A stretch of 64,000 nucleotides of DNA from Salvelinus alpinus (Eukaryota > Chordata > Actinopteri > Salmoniformes > Salmonidae), in NCBI RefSeq assembly GCF_045679555.1, contig NC_092091.1, forward strand, positions 71,407,435 through 71,471,434. Direction: 5' to 3'. Position 1 is the stretch's first letter. Every line of letters starts with the position of its first letter. The notes under the pieces are model-generated. The model was not told the origin of the DNA and made no database searches. It saw nothing but the letters and a program-made list of their open reading frames with translations. Shown piece by piece: positions 40,894 through 53,469 of this stretch. The translations under genes were made by a program, and so were the position numbers.

Positions 40894-43318
40894 AATGATG
40901 GCACATAATGTGGCTGCCAGCATCCTGTTTTACCACCAAATCTTTCCCGAAAATTACTTTTCTGGTCCTCCCTTCTCTTTATTTTCAACTCTCCATTTCA
41001 CTGTTTTTCTCTTATTGAATTAAACTCTGCCCGTTAGCATGTATGGTGCCCGTAGGTCTACGGTTAGGCCCTAAAGCTTAGGCTCATGTACTGATGACAG
41101 ATAGCCTTCAAAACAATGACTAGAATAACCTCCATATACCCTATAGATAGAAATTGCACAAGAACGATACATTTATGGATATATGGCATTGTTTTCTCTT
41201 TATGTAACCCGCCTGCCACCCACCCTTCAATATTTCATGACCCTAAACCCACCCGCACATATAACCACAGGCACTGAGTCAACCCGCGCATCATTAACAC
41301 AAGCACACTTGATTAGATCATTTTCTGAACAGTCAGATGACAGACGCTCAGATCCCACCCACCCCAAGAGGAGAGATGAAGAAAGGAAGGAGAGGAGAGG
41401 AGAGGACTGAGTTCGGAAAAACCCTGATCTATCTTCACAAACAATGTTGAATTTGTCAGTGAATGATGCAGGTTGAAAATGTACAGGAAAAGTACAAAAT
41501 ACTAGAGGTTACAATTATAAAACTAGAGAAATGTCAAATATATAGTTTTAAACCTGCTTCTAACCTTCAAGTTTCAAGTGCCAAGCCTTGCTTTACTGCC
41601 GCCTTAACACAAGTAGTTACAAGCCTGTTTTAAATGACAAGTTAATGAGGGGGTTCATATGTGTTGTCCATCTCACCCTCCTAAACAGTTTGGGGTACAT
41701 TTTCTAGAAAAGTTGTACATTCTGACCCAGTTTGTATACTAGAGACCAGCCTAGAAGTACTGTAGCCCTTCATCATTACACAGAAGAGTCATTGAAGGAA
41801 GGCGTCTTCTGTAGGGGGGGGAGTTTTGTTAGGAGCCCCGGCATTCGGTCTGAACCTTAACAAGCATCTCCTGCGGTACGGTTTTGGAAGCATAAGGACC
41901 ACATCAGCGATGAAAAAAAACATGTTAAATTGATACACACCTTTATAGGGTTAATGTTCCCACACTGCCATATCTCCATGTCACAGTGCTTGTTTGCGGA
42001 AGACAGAGGCGACCACCTGTACCTATTGGCTATCTAGCGTGCTCTGAACACCTGTGTGGAAGCGTAACTGGGGAGGAAGTGTAGCTGGTCAACTGGAGGC
42101 ATTCACAGCCAGCGAGGAAGAGGCGAAGCGAGAGGGCTAACTCTGGCCAAAATCTGTCCACGTTAAGCAGATCGTTAATATTAAGCAGGTGAGGAGTTTT
42201 TATATGGGGGGCAATGAGTGTCGAATTTAGTGAGGACAAAATGTATTGTTATTTTCATACGTGAGGTTGATTTGATCAAATGGTGTACTGATATAAGTGT
42301 GATGCACGTGACAACCCGGTAACTTTGAGAGAACAACTCCATAAAGGAGTTGTCCCTGTTTGAAATTCGAGATGGTCTATGCGTATTTATGAGGCTAGCA
42401 TTGCACCTCACTCTCCATTGAATGCAGGCAGTTGACGTCAACACCCCTCATAGAATATTTTTTAAAAGCATTTGAATAATGAGATGTATCTACCAATCCA
42501 AAGAGAGGAATAGGCGGGAGCTTGATAGCTCACTGTTCTGCTCTGTGGACATGAAATCCCAATGTTAGGGACACAAGCATCTCGTCATTATATCCAGTAT
42601 CTCTGACACAGTGTATTGACCTGTGCAAACCTCCTACAGTAAGTGTATAAAAAAAAAAATTTAAGATAATTTTTTGCTGATATGAAAGATAATAGTATTT
42701 TTCAGTAACATTTGTGACGGCCTTCTTCTGTTACACACAGGTGTTCGGAGACAGATATAGCAATTAGCACAGGCGGTCCCTCTGTTTCCTGTCTGTCTTC
42801 CGTAAAAACGAGCTGTAACATGAGGAAATGGCCACGTGGGAACAGTAACCCTAAGCCTATTTAGCGTCTATAAACAGACTAGGCGCAGGTACTGTATGAG
42901 TTGTATGCAGGGAAGGGGTTGTTTGCATACAGCAGGACCTACTGTGGTTGTATCTATGAAGGGTGCTTTCCTATAGTTTCTGTCAGTGTTATTTCTCCTT
43001 AATTGGAATCCTCCTGAATGTCTCTTTGATAAAGGACCAATACAGTAATGATTATATTGTTGAACCAACTGGAAGCCCATCCATCTATATATAGTGTTAT
43101 GGCTTTTAAGGGAAGCACAATGTTTCACTGAAACAGTTTTGTTTGTTGGCAGAATAAGTAGAGATATATATTTTTAAACAATTGTGTGTATCTTTGCCCT
43201 TGACCAGGGATTGTGCCACACAATTACAATTGTCTTTAGATTCATCTATTTTTGGTTTGGTTTCATTTCTGCACTGGATTACGGTGGCCATGGCGACAAA
43301 ATAAACTACTGCAATTTA
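40894..43318. other. Intergenic region without recognised genes
   Basis: The sequence is mostly unique. A short purine-rich patch lies at 41370-41406, a G run at 41814-41822 and an A run at 42650-42659. No splice-supported ORF or RNA gene was seen. Confidence 0.35.
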
Positions 43319-43813
43319 TACTGAGTGTACAAAACATGATGAACACCTGCTCTTTCTATGACAGACTGACCAGAACAATCCAGGTGAAAGCTATGATCCC
43401 TTATTGATGTCACTTGTTAAATCCACTTCAATCAGTATAGATGAAGGGGTGGAAACAGGTTAAAAAATAATTTTTAAGCCTTGAGACAATTGAGACCTGG
43501 ATTGTGTGTGTGCCATTCTAAAGGTGAATGGGCAAGACAAAAGGGCCTTTGAACGATGCCAGGCACACTGGTTTTTGCTAAGAACTGCAACGCTGCTGGG
43601 TTTTTCACCCTCAACAGTTTCCCGTGTGTATCAAGAATGGTCCACCACCCAAAGGACATCCAGCCAATTTGACACAACTGTGGGAAGCATTGGAGTCAAC
43701 ATGGGCCAGCATATCTGTGGAACACTTTTGACAACTTAGAGTCCGAATTGACGAGTTGAGGCTGTTCTAACTCAATATTAGGAAAATGTTCTTAATGTTT
43801 TGTACATTCAGTG
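43319..43813 (+). mobile_element. Deleted Tc1-like element (gtacaaaacatt family), copy F
   Basis: It has ctgagtgtacaaaacatgat at the left and ttaatgttttgtacattcag at the right, with TA at the right flank (43814-43815). The 495-bp interior keeps transposase-derived text matching copy E in the opposite orientation, with stops. It has no catalytic domain. Confidence 0.82.
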
Positions 43814-44044
43814 TATGTATGCATAAGACTTTTCATTCATAAAAAAAAACACTCTGTATAAATGATTTTGATAAAATAATGTATTAATATTTTTTTGAAT
43901 GTGTTTTTAATAAATGTATCTGTTCATACAATGTTATACATTATGAAGTAAAATACAAAACTGATCCTAGATCAGCACTCCTACTCTGAGATGGTTCGTG
44001 GCCCAGGACCCCGAAGCCAGTTTTTTTTTTAAAGGTTTTATCGT

Positions 44045-44138
44045 CCCCTCCAATCAGGGACTGATTTAGACCTGGGACACCAGATGGGCACAATTAATTA
44101 TGAGGTAGAACAGAAAACCAGCAGGCTCTGGACCTTAT
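44045..44138. repeat. Dispersed repeat fragment (same family as 14753-14825)
   Basis: It shares cctgggacaccag, aattaattat and gaacagaaaaccagcaggct with the copy in wbp1 intron 1. Confidence 0.6.
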
Positions 44139-44225
44139 AGAGTAAGATTTGAATACCGCTGGTTCACATGATAGTTACCGGTGAGCTGTATGTAGTAAGG
44201 TGAGTTCAGAGGTGTGGCCTGAATG

Positions 44226-44949
44226 ATCTGATCGCTCCAGAGGTGAGGTGTGTTTGCATTCTGTGTTCCTGCCCAGAGGTATTAGTCTGATCGCTCCAGA
44301 GGTGAGGTGTGTTCCTGCCCAGAGGTATTAGTCTGATCGCTCCAGAGGTGAGGTGTGTTCCTGCCCAGAGGTATTAGTCTGATCGCTCCAGAGGTGAGGT
44401 GTGTTCCTGCCCAGAGGTATTAGTCTGATCGCTCCAGAGGTGAGGTGTGTTCCTGCCCAGAGGTATTAGTCTGATCGCTCCAGAGGTGAGGTGTGTTCCT
44501 GCCCAGAGGTATTAGTCTGATCGCTCCAGAGGTGAGGTGTGTTCCTGCCCAGAGGTATTAGTCTGATCGCTCCAGAGGTGAGGTGTGTTCCTGCCCAGAG
44601 GTATTAGTCTGATCGCTCCAGAGGTGAGGTGTGTTCCTGCCCAGAGGTATTAGTCTGATCGCTCCAGAGGTGAGGTGTGTTCCTGCCCAGAGGTATTAGT
44701 CTGATCGCTCCAGAGGTGAGGTGTGTTCCTGCCCAGAGGTATTAGTCTGATCGCTCCAGAGGTGAGGTGTGTTCCTGCCCAGAGGTATTAGTCTGATCGC
44801 TCCAGAGGTGAGGTGTGTTCCTGCCCAGAGGTATTAGTCTGATCGCTCCAGAGGTGAGGTGTGTTCCTGCCCAGAGGTATTAGTCTGATCTGGCCTCCAG
44901 AGGTGAGGTGTGTTCCTGCCCAGAGGTATTAGTCTGATCTGGCCTCCAG
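44226..44949. repeat. 46-bp minisatellite, about 15 copies
   Basis: The unit contains gtctgatcgctccagaggtg and aggtgtgttcctgcccagag. The first unit carries an insert (ttgcattctg), and the last two read ctggcctccag in place of cgctccag. Internal copies are virtually identical. Confidence 0.96.
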
Positions 44950-44954
44950 GCAAT

Positions 44955-45470
44955 AATAGAAAATGACTCAAGTAAAAGTGAAAGGCACCCATTAAAATAC
45001 TACTTGAGTAAAAGTATATATTTTGTTTTAAATATTCTTAAGTGTCAAAAGTAAAAAAGTAGACATTTTTTTTAATTCCTTGTATTAAACAAACCAGGGG
45101 GTACCATTTCAATGATTTACAGGTAGCAAAGGGTACACTCCAACACTCATAATAATAATAACTCACACATAATGTACAAACTAAGCATTTGTGTTAAGTG
45201 AGTCCGACAGATCAGAGGCCGTAGGGATGACCATGGATGTTCTCTTGATGTTCTCTTGATAAGTGTGTGAATTGGACCATTTTCCTGTCCTGCTAAGCAT
45301 TCAACATGTAACAAGTACTTTTAGGTGTCAGAGAAAATGTATGGAGTAAAAATTGCATTACTTTCTTTAGGAATGTAGTTAAGTAAAAGTTGTCAAAAAT
45401 ATAAATTGTAAAGTAAAGATACCCCCAAAAATGACTTAAGTAGTATTTTTACTTATGTACTTTACACAGC
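44955..45470. repeat. AT-rich interspersed DNA element
   Basis: aaaatactacttgagtaaaa near 44994 and acttaagtagtatttttact near 45435 are inverted relative to each other. Such ends are typical of a teleost non-autonomous DNA element. Exact boundaries were not determined. Confidence 0.5.
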
Positions 45471-45639
45471 TGTGGGTGACCGACAGAAAGCCTGTCAATC
45501 CCAGCATTATTGGTAAGTATGGATCTGACCAGTAGAGGTCACTGACGGACTGCTTTCAATTGCCATGGTGCCACCTAGTGGCCTCTTAATATACTCTTGG
45601 ATGTTTCCTGGAATCTCAACGTCAATCACATGAAGAGAA

Positions 45640-46560
45640 GGTTGTGAAGTGTGAATGAGCTGGTGGCTCAGGCTCTGGCCTGTTAAGTGTGTGATTGTAG
45701 GTTTGATTCCAGGCAGAGCATGTGGTTGCATAAGACTTTTGTGGTTGCATAAGTCTGCTGATGGGGTTTAATGCCTGGGGTTTCCCCTCCTGTGAACAGC
45801 ACTGGTTATGTAGGGAAACCTCTGGAAAAAGTAGACCCTTAGTTTCTAAATAGTGCCTTTTGTCTATTTAAAACATAAGGGTCTACTTCTCCTGCAGGTG
45901 TTTCCCTCCATAACCACTGCTGCTTACTGTTCTGGAACCACAGCCTTAAATACACTGTGGCAGAGTCCTCAGTGGTGAGGTACCTGTCTTCCAGAGCACT
46001 GCTGCTTACTGTTCTGGAACCACAGCCTTGACTTACACTGTGGCAGAGTCCTCAGTGGTGAGGTACCTGTCTTCCAGAGCACTGGGTTCAAACCTACAGT
46101 CCTGTGCTAATGGGGTGAGATCCACAACCCCAGACTCCTTCACATAGGTTACACTTTTCTTCATTTTGACATCGATGTTCAGCTGCTAAAGGACAAGGTA
46201 TGGGATTTGATCCCATAATTTATTTCAAAAGCATTTACTCCACAGAGCTACCAATACCTCCCCATTCATCCACAGAGCTACCAAAACATCCACATTCATT
46301 GCAATTTTGTTTTTAACATTGATGGAAGTGTCCACTAAAGTGTAATAGATGGGATTTGAACTCTTAAAGTCATAGATGGAAGGCAAAGACTCAGGCCATG
46401 AGCCACCAAGACCAACACATGTATTAACCTTCTCTTCTTCATTTTGGCATAAACATTTGTGGAAATAACCAGTAAAGCAGAAGAGATGGGATATGAACCA
46501 AAAACCTCTTAGAAGAGCAGCAGGGATTTAATCCCAACGCCCTTTTCAAATCTGCATGTG
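45640..46560. repeat. tRNA-like, B-box-containing repeat region with a foldback
   Basis: Several B-box-like strings occur: taggtttgattcc near 45710 (+), gggttcaaacc near 46084, gggatttgatccca near 46203, and gggatttgaact near 46353 next to ggccatgagccacc. An imperfect hairpin has arms 45803-45841 and 45876-45915. An approximately 80-bp direct duplication lies at 45917-46082. It looks like degenerate SINE-type sequence; no intact tRNA gene was found. Confidence 0.4.
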
Positions 46561-47028
46561 TATTTGACAGTGACATTTCAAAATTGCAGAACACAAACAA
46601 AAGCACACAATGTTTCTTTCATCTCAGGGAAGGGTAAGTAGTTGAATTTTGAATCATCAAAATTACAGAACTCAGATTTTATCTGAGCCACAAACGTATC
46701 TAACATTTCAATGTTCTCTTTACGTTTTTATAATTGTGAAAAATATCTAATGGGGATTGAACCACCAACTTCAGAATAATAAAACAAGTTAATTTATCCA
46801 CAAGCCCCACACCCCCACCTTGCTTCTGTCACTTACATTGAGAAGTGTTGAAACACAGACGAATACATTACCTCTGAAATACAAACAGAGATATTAGATA
46901 GTAGAATTGTGCTATACTAAAATATAGCAATTGGGGTTTATTTTCGGGAAACCAAGAGCACAAAACCACACACTTGTTTTAGATCTCTACCATAGAGATA
47001 GATAGAGGACTCATCTTTATATCTGTTC

Positions 47029-47160
47029 CATTATAGCGTCTGTGACAGCATGGGCAGCGCCATTGAGGCTACAACCCTTAGGAAAACCCACCCAGTTGAC
47101 TACTTTAAAATGGTGGAAGCCCTTGATGGTGCTGCCCATGCTGTCACAGATGCTGTAATG
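47029..47160. repeat. Inverted repeat around gtgacagcatgggcagc
   Basis: The left arm (47029-47072, with ctgtgacagcatgggcagcg) and the right arm (47118-47160, with gctgcccatgctgtcacaga) pair with a few mismatches across a short loop. A related partial copy with gatagaggactcatcttt lies at 52668-52720. Confidence 0.65.
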
Positions 47161-47264
47161 GTACAGATAAAGATGCTGAAACTGCCTTTTGGCCACATGC
47201 GCCTAATACAACAGGAGTAGAACTTAGTGTGAAATGCCAACAATGCAGAGTTACAAAACAGTAG

Positions 47265-47328
47265 GCAAGACAAAGGAAAACTAGTAACACAATAAAATAA
47301 TAATAACGAGGCTATATACATGAGTCAA

Positions 47329-47427
<99 letters not shown>

Positions 47428-49270
47428 GAGTCTGTGTACATCGAGCCTGTGCCAGAAAGTCAGTCCAAAAAAAGTATAATTTAATAAGGGGGTCAATGCA
47501 AATAGTCCAGGTAGCATTTTGATTAACTTTTCAGCAGTCTTATGACTTGGGGGTAGGAGTGTTAAGGAGCTTTTTTGATCCCGGACTTGGCGCTCCGGTA
47601 CCACTTGCCGTGCGGTAGCAGAGAGAACAGTCTCAGGGTCCTTAGCTTAGTGATCAAATCAAATCAAAGTTTATTTGTCACGTGCGCTGAATACAACAGG
47701 TGTAGACCTTACAGTGAAATGCTTACTTACAGGCTCTAACCAATAGTGCAAAAAATATATTAGGTGAACAATAGGTAAGTAAAGAAATAAAACAACAGTA
47801 GAAAGACAGGCTATATAAAGTAGTGAGGCTACATACTGACACCGGTTAGTCAGGCTGATTGAGGTAGTATATACATGTAGATATGGTATGACTATGCATA
47901 TATGATGAACAGAGAGTAGCAGTAGCGTAAAAGAGGGGTTGGCGGGTGGTGGGACACAATGCAGATAGCCCGGTTAGCCACTGTGTGGGAGCACTGGTTG
48001 GTCGGCCCAATTGAGGTAGTATGTACATGAATGTATAGTTAAAGTGACTATGCATATATGATAAACAGAGAGTAGCAGCAGCGTAAAAAGAGGGGTTGGG
48101 GGGGGCACACAATGCAAATAGTCCAGGTAGCCATTTGATTACCTGTTCAGGAGTCTTATGACTTGGGGGTAAAAACTGTTGAGAAGCCTTTTTGTCCTAG
48201 ACTTGGCACTCCGGTACTGCTTGCCATGCGGTAGTAGAGAGAACATTCTATGACTGGGGTGGCTGGGGTCAATTTTTAGGGCCTTCCTCTGACACCGCCT
48301 GGTGTAGAGGTCCTGGATGGCAGGCAGCTTAGCCCCAGTGATGTACTGGGCCGTACGCACTACCCTCTGTAGTGCCTTGTGGTCAGAGGCCGAGCAGTTG
48401 CCGTACCAGGCAGTGATGCAACCAGTCAGGATGCTCTCGATGTTGCAGCTGTAGATAGAACCTTTTGAGGATCTCAGGACCCATGCCAAATCTTTTAAGT
48501 TTCCTGAGGGGGAATAGGCTTTGTCGTGCCCTCTTCCCGACTGTCTTGTTGTGTTTTGACCATTCTAGTTTGTTGTTGATGTGGACACCAAGGAACTTAA
48601 AGCTCTCAACCTGTTCCACTACAGCCCCGTCGATGAGAATGGGGGCGTCCTCGGTCCTCCTTTTCCTGTAGTCCACAATCATCTCCTTAGTCTTGGTTAC
48701 GTTGAGGGATAGGTTGTTATTCTGGCACCACCCGGACAGGTCTCTGACTTCTGAGCACGCACCCCTGGGCAGTGTTAAGTACAAAATAATAAAAAGTAAC
48801 ACAATAAAATAACATTAACGAGGCTATATACAGGGGGTACCGGTACCGATTCAATGTGCGGGGGTACAGGTTAGTTGGGGTAATTTGTACATGTAGGTAG
48901 GGGAGAAGTGACTATGCATAGATAATAAACAGCGAGTAGCAGCAGTGTACAACACAGGGGGGGGGGGGGGGTCAATAGTCTGGTGGCAATTTGCTTAGTT
49001 GTTCAGCAGTCTTATGGCTTGGGGGTAGAAGCTGTTAAGGAGCCTTTTGATCCTAGACTTGGCACTCCAGTACCTCTTGCCGTGCGGTAGCAGAGAAAAC
49101 AGTCTATAACTTGGGTGACTGGAGTCTGACAATTTTTGGGGGCTTTCCTCTGACACCGCCTATTATATAGGTCCTGGATGGCAGGAAGCTTGGCCCTAGT
49201 GATGTACTGGGCCATATGCACTGCCCTCTGTAGTGCTCTCGATGGTGCAGCTGTAGACAGTTTAACATGG
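47265..49270 (-). mobile_element. Three tandem fragments of an L2-like LINE (salmonid RSg-1 type)
   Basis: The string agtcttatgacttgggggta and the following ccttttt...cttggcactcc...ttgcc.tgcggtag occur three times (from about 47538, 48155 and 49008). Each is the minus-strand end of a reverse transcriptase ORF. The middle fragment is longest: minus-strand SLNVTKTKEMIVDYRKRR, FKFLGVHI and AQYITGAKLPAIQDLYTRRC are LINE-type RT C-terminal text (48139-48770), and its 3' tail at 47650-47760 has tttatttgtcacgtgcgc. All copies are truncated. Confidence 0.82.
47335..47426. repeat. (GT)n microsatellite
   Basis: About 45 GT units lie inside a LINE fragment. Confidence 0.97.
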
Positions 49271-49499
49271 TGTTCTTGGTCACAGGGACTATGGTGGTCT
49301 ACTTGAAACATATAGGTATTACAGACTGGGTCAGGGAGAGGTTTAAAGTGTCAGTGAAGGCCCTTGCCAGCTGGTCAGCGCATGCTCTAGGTATGCACCC
49401 TGGAGCGTTCCCCAACCCCTCCCCGTTTTTCAACTGGTCGTTCAGAACATCACCGTTTCCGTTTGATTGAATGTTGCACACCGTTTTTGTGTATTGAAC

Positions 49500-49650
49500 G
49501 CAGCCCTGCAGTTCTACTCTGAGATACATATGAAGAAGAGATCGAGCGTCTTAGAGTAGGAGTACAGATATAGGATCAGGTTTGCGATTTAGATCGCCAC
49601 AAATAAGATTAAATGGACAGAGGGGACCTGATCCTAGATCTTGATACATA
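49500..49650. repeat. Dispersed palindromic repeat (gatcctagatc family)
   Basis: ctactctgagatacat at the left and gacctgatcctagatcttga at the right belong to the family also seen at 43960-43995, 56580-56706 and 62090-62170. Confidence 0.55.
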
Positions 49651-50574
49651 TGGGCGTATATATAAGTGAACCTGCACCACCTCCACCAAGAGAAGTCTCT
49701 GTTGACTGGGGAAATATCTGTTTTTGTTCAGCAGTTGTTATTACCAGAACTCACACAAGATGGCGCCAAAGACACATGCCACGCTTCATTGGTTGTATAG
49801 GGCCACATCGACCAGACAAAACATTGCTCTGCACAGCAGCAAAAATAAATAAAAAATAGGAGATTCCAAGGTCAGTCAATAATATTAGGCTGTTTGTTAC
49901 AAAAACCTGACTGCTGCATTTATTAAAACAGACTACTTCAAATTGGGACTTCTTACTATCAGACATTTTCTCAGAAACAATCTTTCATGTGCAATGCTGT
50001 GCAAGCCAATAAAAACATGCATCTAGACTAGTGTTTGTGCAGCACTTTGCAACATTTTTTTCTACCTAAAATCCACAGTTTGTTTCATAATGAGCATTGT
50101 GGACGACCAAGTCCAATATGGTAAAAACCAGGACCTGTAGGTGACAGAGTGACATGGAGAATGCATGGATATTCAACCTAATACGCAATGAAGCATCTGA
50201 AAAAGCACTGGTTGAGACAGGAAAGAAACAAGTCAACAATATCAGTACATAGTACAGTTCTAGCATGTGTTACACCGAGAGATGGATTAGAAATCACCAT
50301 GTCATTAGTCTGTATATTTGCTATACACAGGGAATACAGAATGAACCAATGAGATATTCATAATGACACGTTTCTGAAAAAAGGGCTGAGACTGGTCAAC
50401 GGACAATAGCATCAAATTAACAAATATCACCATCAATAAATGTTAAGCTTTAGGAAGATTATTATAATCAATATCTTATCATGAATATGTTTATTATAAT
50501 CAATACCTTCATCATTAATATGTTTATTATAATCAATAGCTGCAATGATGATACATACAGTTACACTGGTGACA

Positions 50575-50909
50575 ATGCTGTCAACCCTCTCTCTCTCTCA
50601 AGCCCCTTTTATACCTGACACTGATATGCGTCCCTCGTCCTGATCTTGTCCGTTGTCCTAAATCAGTTCACAACAAGTCTTTGAATCGTCTACTTCTGTC
50701 TGAAAATGTGGGCACAATCAGAATGTGGAAATGATCTGGACTCTGGACGCATGTTAGCAGCAGATGTAAACGGGGCTTCAGAGTCAAACACGTGTGCTAC
50801 AAAAAAATAATTGCAATTACTTGTACAGTTGCATAACCTCAAGGAATACACATTGTTCAATATAATTAACTCAACTATATCGCTAACAGTCACATAGCTG
50901 CTGTAGCTA
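50575..50909. repeat. Paralogous segment (inverted copy of 34017-34195)
   Basis: Read on minus it matches 34017-34195, except that a 177-bp MITE interrupts it. Its other end is cut by the Tc1-like element starting at 50910. Confidence 0.75.
50601..50777. mobile_element. MITE, 177 bp, TCA target duplication
   Basis: The inverted ends agccccttttatacctg and cagatgtaaacggggct are flanked by tca at 50598-50600 and 50778-50780. The corresponding site in the 34 kb copy (tctgagagag) is empty, which defines the insertion. Confidence 0.8.
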
Positions 50910-52124
50910 CAGCCAGGCCCTGAATTATTGGCACTATTGATAAGGATGAGTAAAACAGACTATTTAAAAGAAACAATACAAATACTAACTATTGTATGCT
51001 CCAATCTTTTTTTAAATATATTATTTTATACTAATACAATTGAAAAAAAGAAAGCAATTTTGTTCAACGATAAATATTGTTTTATTCTCAAAAAGAAAGG
51101 GGTCAAATGTATTGGCACCCCTGTTTTTAAATCCTCACTTTGCGAGGATAACGGTACTGAGCCTTTTTCTAAATGTTTCATGAGATTGCAGAACATGCCG
51201 TCTTACCGTAACACTGGTTCCAATCTAAGTGCCGTTGCTGTTTATCAATCTTCAGGCATTGACGTGTTGGATGACATGAAAATAGAGCTCTTTGGCCACG
51301 CACACCAGTGGTGGGATGCAGAATATAACCCCATACCTACTGTGAAATATGATGGTGGATCTTTGATGTTATGGGGCTACTTTGCTTCCACTGGTCCTAG
51401 GGCCCTTGTTAAAGTCAACAGCATCATGAACTTTACTCAGTACCAGGACAATTTAGCCAAAAAACTCCATAAGGAGGCTGACACTTGGCTGCAAATGGAC
51501 CTTCCAGAAACACAATAACCCCAAACGCACATCAAAATCCACAAATAAATGGTCAATTGACCATAAAATCAACATTTTGCAATTGCCATCTCAGTCTCTG
51601 TACTTGAACCTCATTGAAAACCTGTGGTTTGAATTGAAGAGGGCAGATTCTGTATGGAAGAATGGTCTAAGCTCCCTTGCATTATCCCGTGTGGTAGAGC
51701 ATGATACTTGCAACTCCAGTGTTGTGGGTTTGATTCCTGCTGGGGACCAACATGAAAATGTATATACTCACTACTGTAATTTGTCTGCTAAAAATGACCC
51801 ACAAAAAACTCCCAACATGTTCTCCAATCTCATAAAACTTTTTTAGAAAAAGGCTCAGTGGCATTATCATCGCAAGGTGAGGTATTGAAAGATTGAAAAC
51901 AGGGGTGCCAATAATTTTTACCCCTATGTTTTTGAGGGGAAAGCAATATTACTTGTTAAACAATCTCTTTCTCTGAGTAATTATATTAGTAAAAATAAAA
52001 TGGTGTAAGTGTAAACGGACAAGATATCTTGTGGGTCACTATAGCTTAGTATTTATATTATTTATTTCATTGTCTTTTTTTGCTCATCTTTATCAAGGGT
52101 TGTCAATAATTATAGATCCCACTG
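50910..52124 (+). mobile_element. Degenerate Tc1-like element with transposase relic
   Basis: It is TA-flanked (50908-50909 and 52125-52126). The left end has ttattggcactattgataag and the right end has ctttatcaagggttgtcaat, which are diverged inverted repeats. Plus-strand text 51268-51518 reads MKIELFGHAHQWWDAEYNP and GGSLMLWGYFAS, and the SPDLNPIENL-like block is degraded near 51595-51640. A SINE-like piece is inserted near 51690. Confidence 0.8.
51685..51790 (+). repeat. tRNA-derived SINE fragment
   Basis: gtgtggtagagcatgatact (A-box region) and gttgtgggtttgattcc (B-box region) are followed by ctcactactgtaa. This is the head and body of the common salmonid tRNA-derived SINE whose tail motif is seen in reverse at 8580. 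Confidence 0.6.
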
Positions 52125-52667
52125 TATATATTTTTTTCTCTCTCCATTATTGTTTATTTTTCTCTTCACCCTCTATGGCTTTTTCTGACACTAAGGCTCT
52201 ATCTCAATTAGTCTTTCGTGTATTCCTCTCCTCCTAAACTCCTTGAAGTTTCAAGGTACCTCCCCTAGGATTGTATTTTCCAATGAATTTTGAGAAGGCA
52301 GCGAGGAAAAAGGGATGTGAAAAAAAATCGAGGAAGGATGAATAGAGAAAAATCCCAAAGGCAAGTCTGTAATACCACTTTTTTTCAGTCATCACTATCT
52401 GGCCTTTTTCTACAATTTCTCTTCTTAAAATCTGATTTGAACCCTAACCTTTACCACACTGCTAACCTTATGCCTAACCACAACATTAAATGAAGACCAA
52501 AAAATACATTTGTATATTCATAAATGTGTACGATTATAGACAATATTGACATTGCAGCCTGGACATCTAGTGGGACCCCAATTTTACATCTATGGTGAGT
52601 TCATCTCTCACTTTAACCACTAGGTGGGATCATCACCTAACCATTCAGCACTGTCTCTATGAACATA

Positions 52668-53460
52668 GATAGAGGACTCATCTTTGTGTTTGTGCTATTA
52701 TACATCTGTTACAGCGTCCGCAATACCCCAAACAGTGCACACTGAGCAGAATTAGGACTAAACCCGCTAATTATCAAAATCCAGAAAAGAGCTGGAAAAG
52801 ATCATCACAAAGCCCTCACCTTGATAGATGAACCTAGAGAAGTCTCAGCCAGCTGGTTCTGGGGCTCTGTTCACAAACACAAACAGACCCCACAGAGCCC
52901 CATGACAGAAACACAATTAGACCCAGCCAAACTATAATAACAATAAGATAACTATTTGACACACTGGAAAGAATCAACCAAAAACAGAGCACATTGGAAT
53001 GCTGTCTGGCCCTAAACAGAGACTACACAGTGGCAGAATACCTGACCACTGTGACTGACCCTAAATGAAGAAAAGTCTTAAATATGTACAGACTCAGTGA
53101 GCCTAGTCTTGCTATTGAAAGATGCCGCCATAGGCAGTCCTGGCTCTTGAGAGAAGACAGGCTATGTGCACACTGCCCACAAAATGAGGGGGAAACTGAG
53201 CTGCACTTCCTAACCTCCTACCAAATGTATGTCCACATCAGAGACACATATTTTCCACAGATCACACAGGCCCACAAAGAATTAGAAAACAAATCAAACA
53301 TTGACAAACTCGCATAAGTTAGGTGATCTAATACCTATTTTTACTTAAACATTTCACTGATGGTTAGGACCTGTAAGTAAGCATTTCACTGTACGGTCTA
53401 CACCTGTTGTATTCGGTGCACGTGACAAATACATTTTGATCTGATTTGATCACAGCAACA
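52668..53460 (+). mobile_element. Non-LTR retrotransposon fragments
   Basis: Plus-strand text 53084-53317 reads RHRQSWLLREDRLCAHC, then NEGETELHFLTSCYQ-like sequence, resembling the Cys/His-containing C terminus of fish L1-type LINEs. It is followed at 53360-53460 by an L2-type 3' tail (taagcatttcactgtacggt ... gtgcacgtgacaaat). Confidence 0.6.
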
Positions 53461-53469
53461 AGATTGCCA

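Noticed and set aside
45650-45740. Intact tRNA gene
   Set aside because: B-box-like sequence is present, but no complete cloverleaf or anticodon stem could be read.
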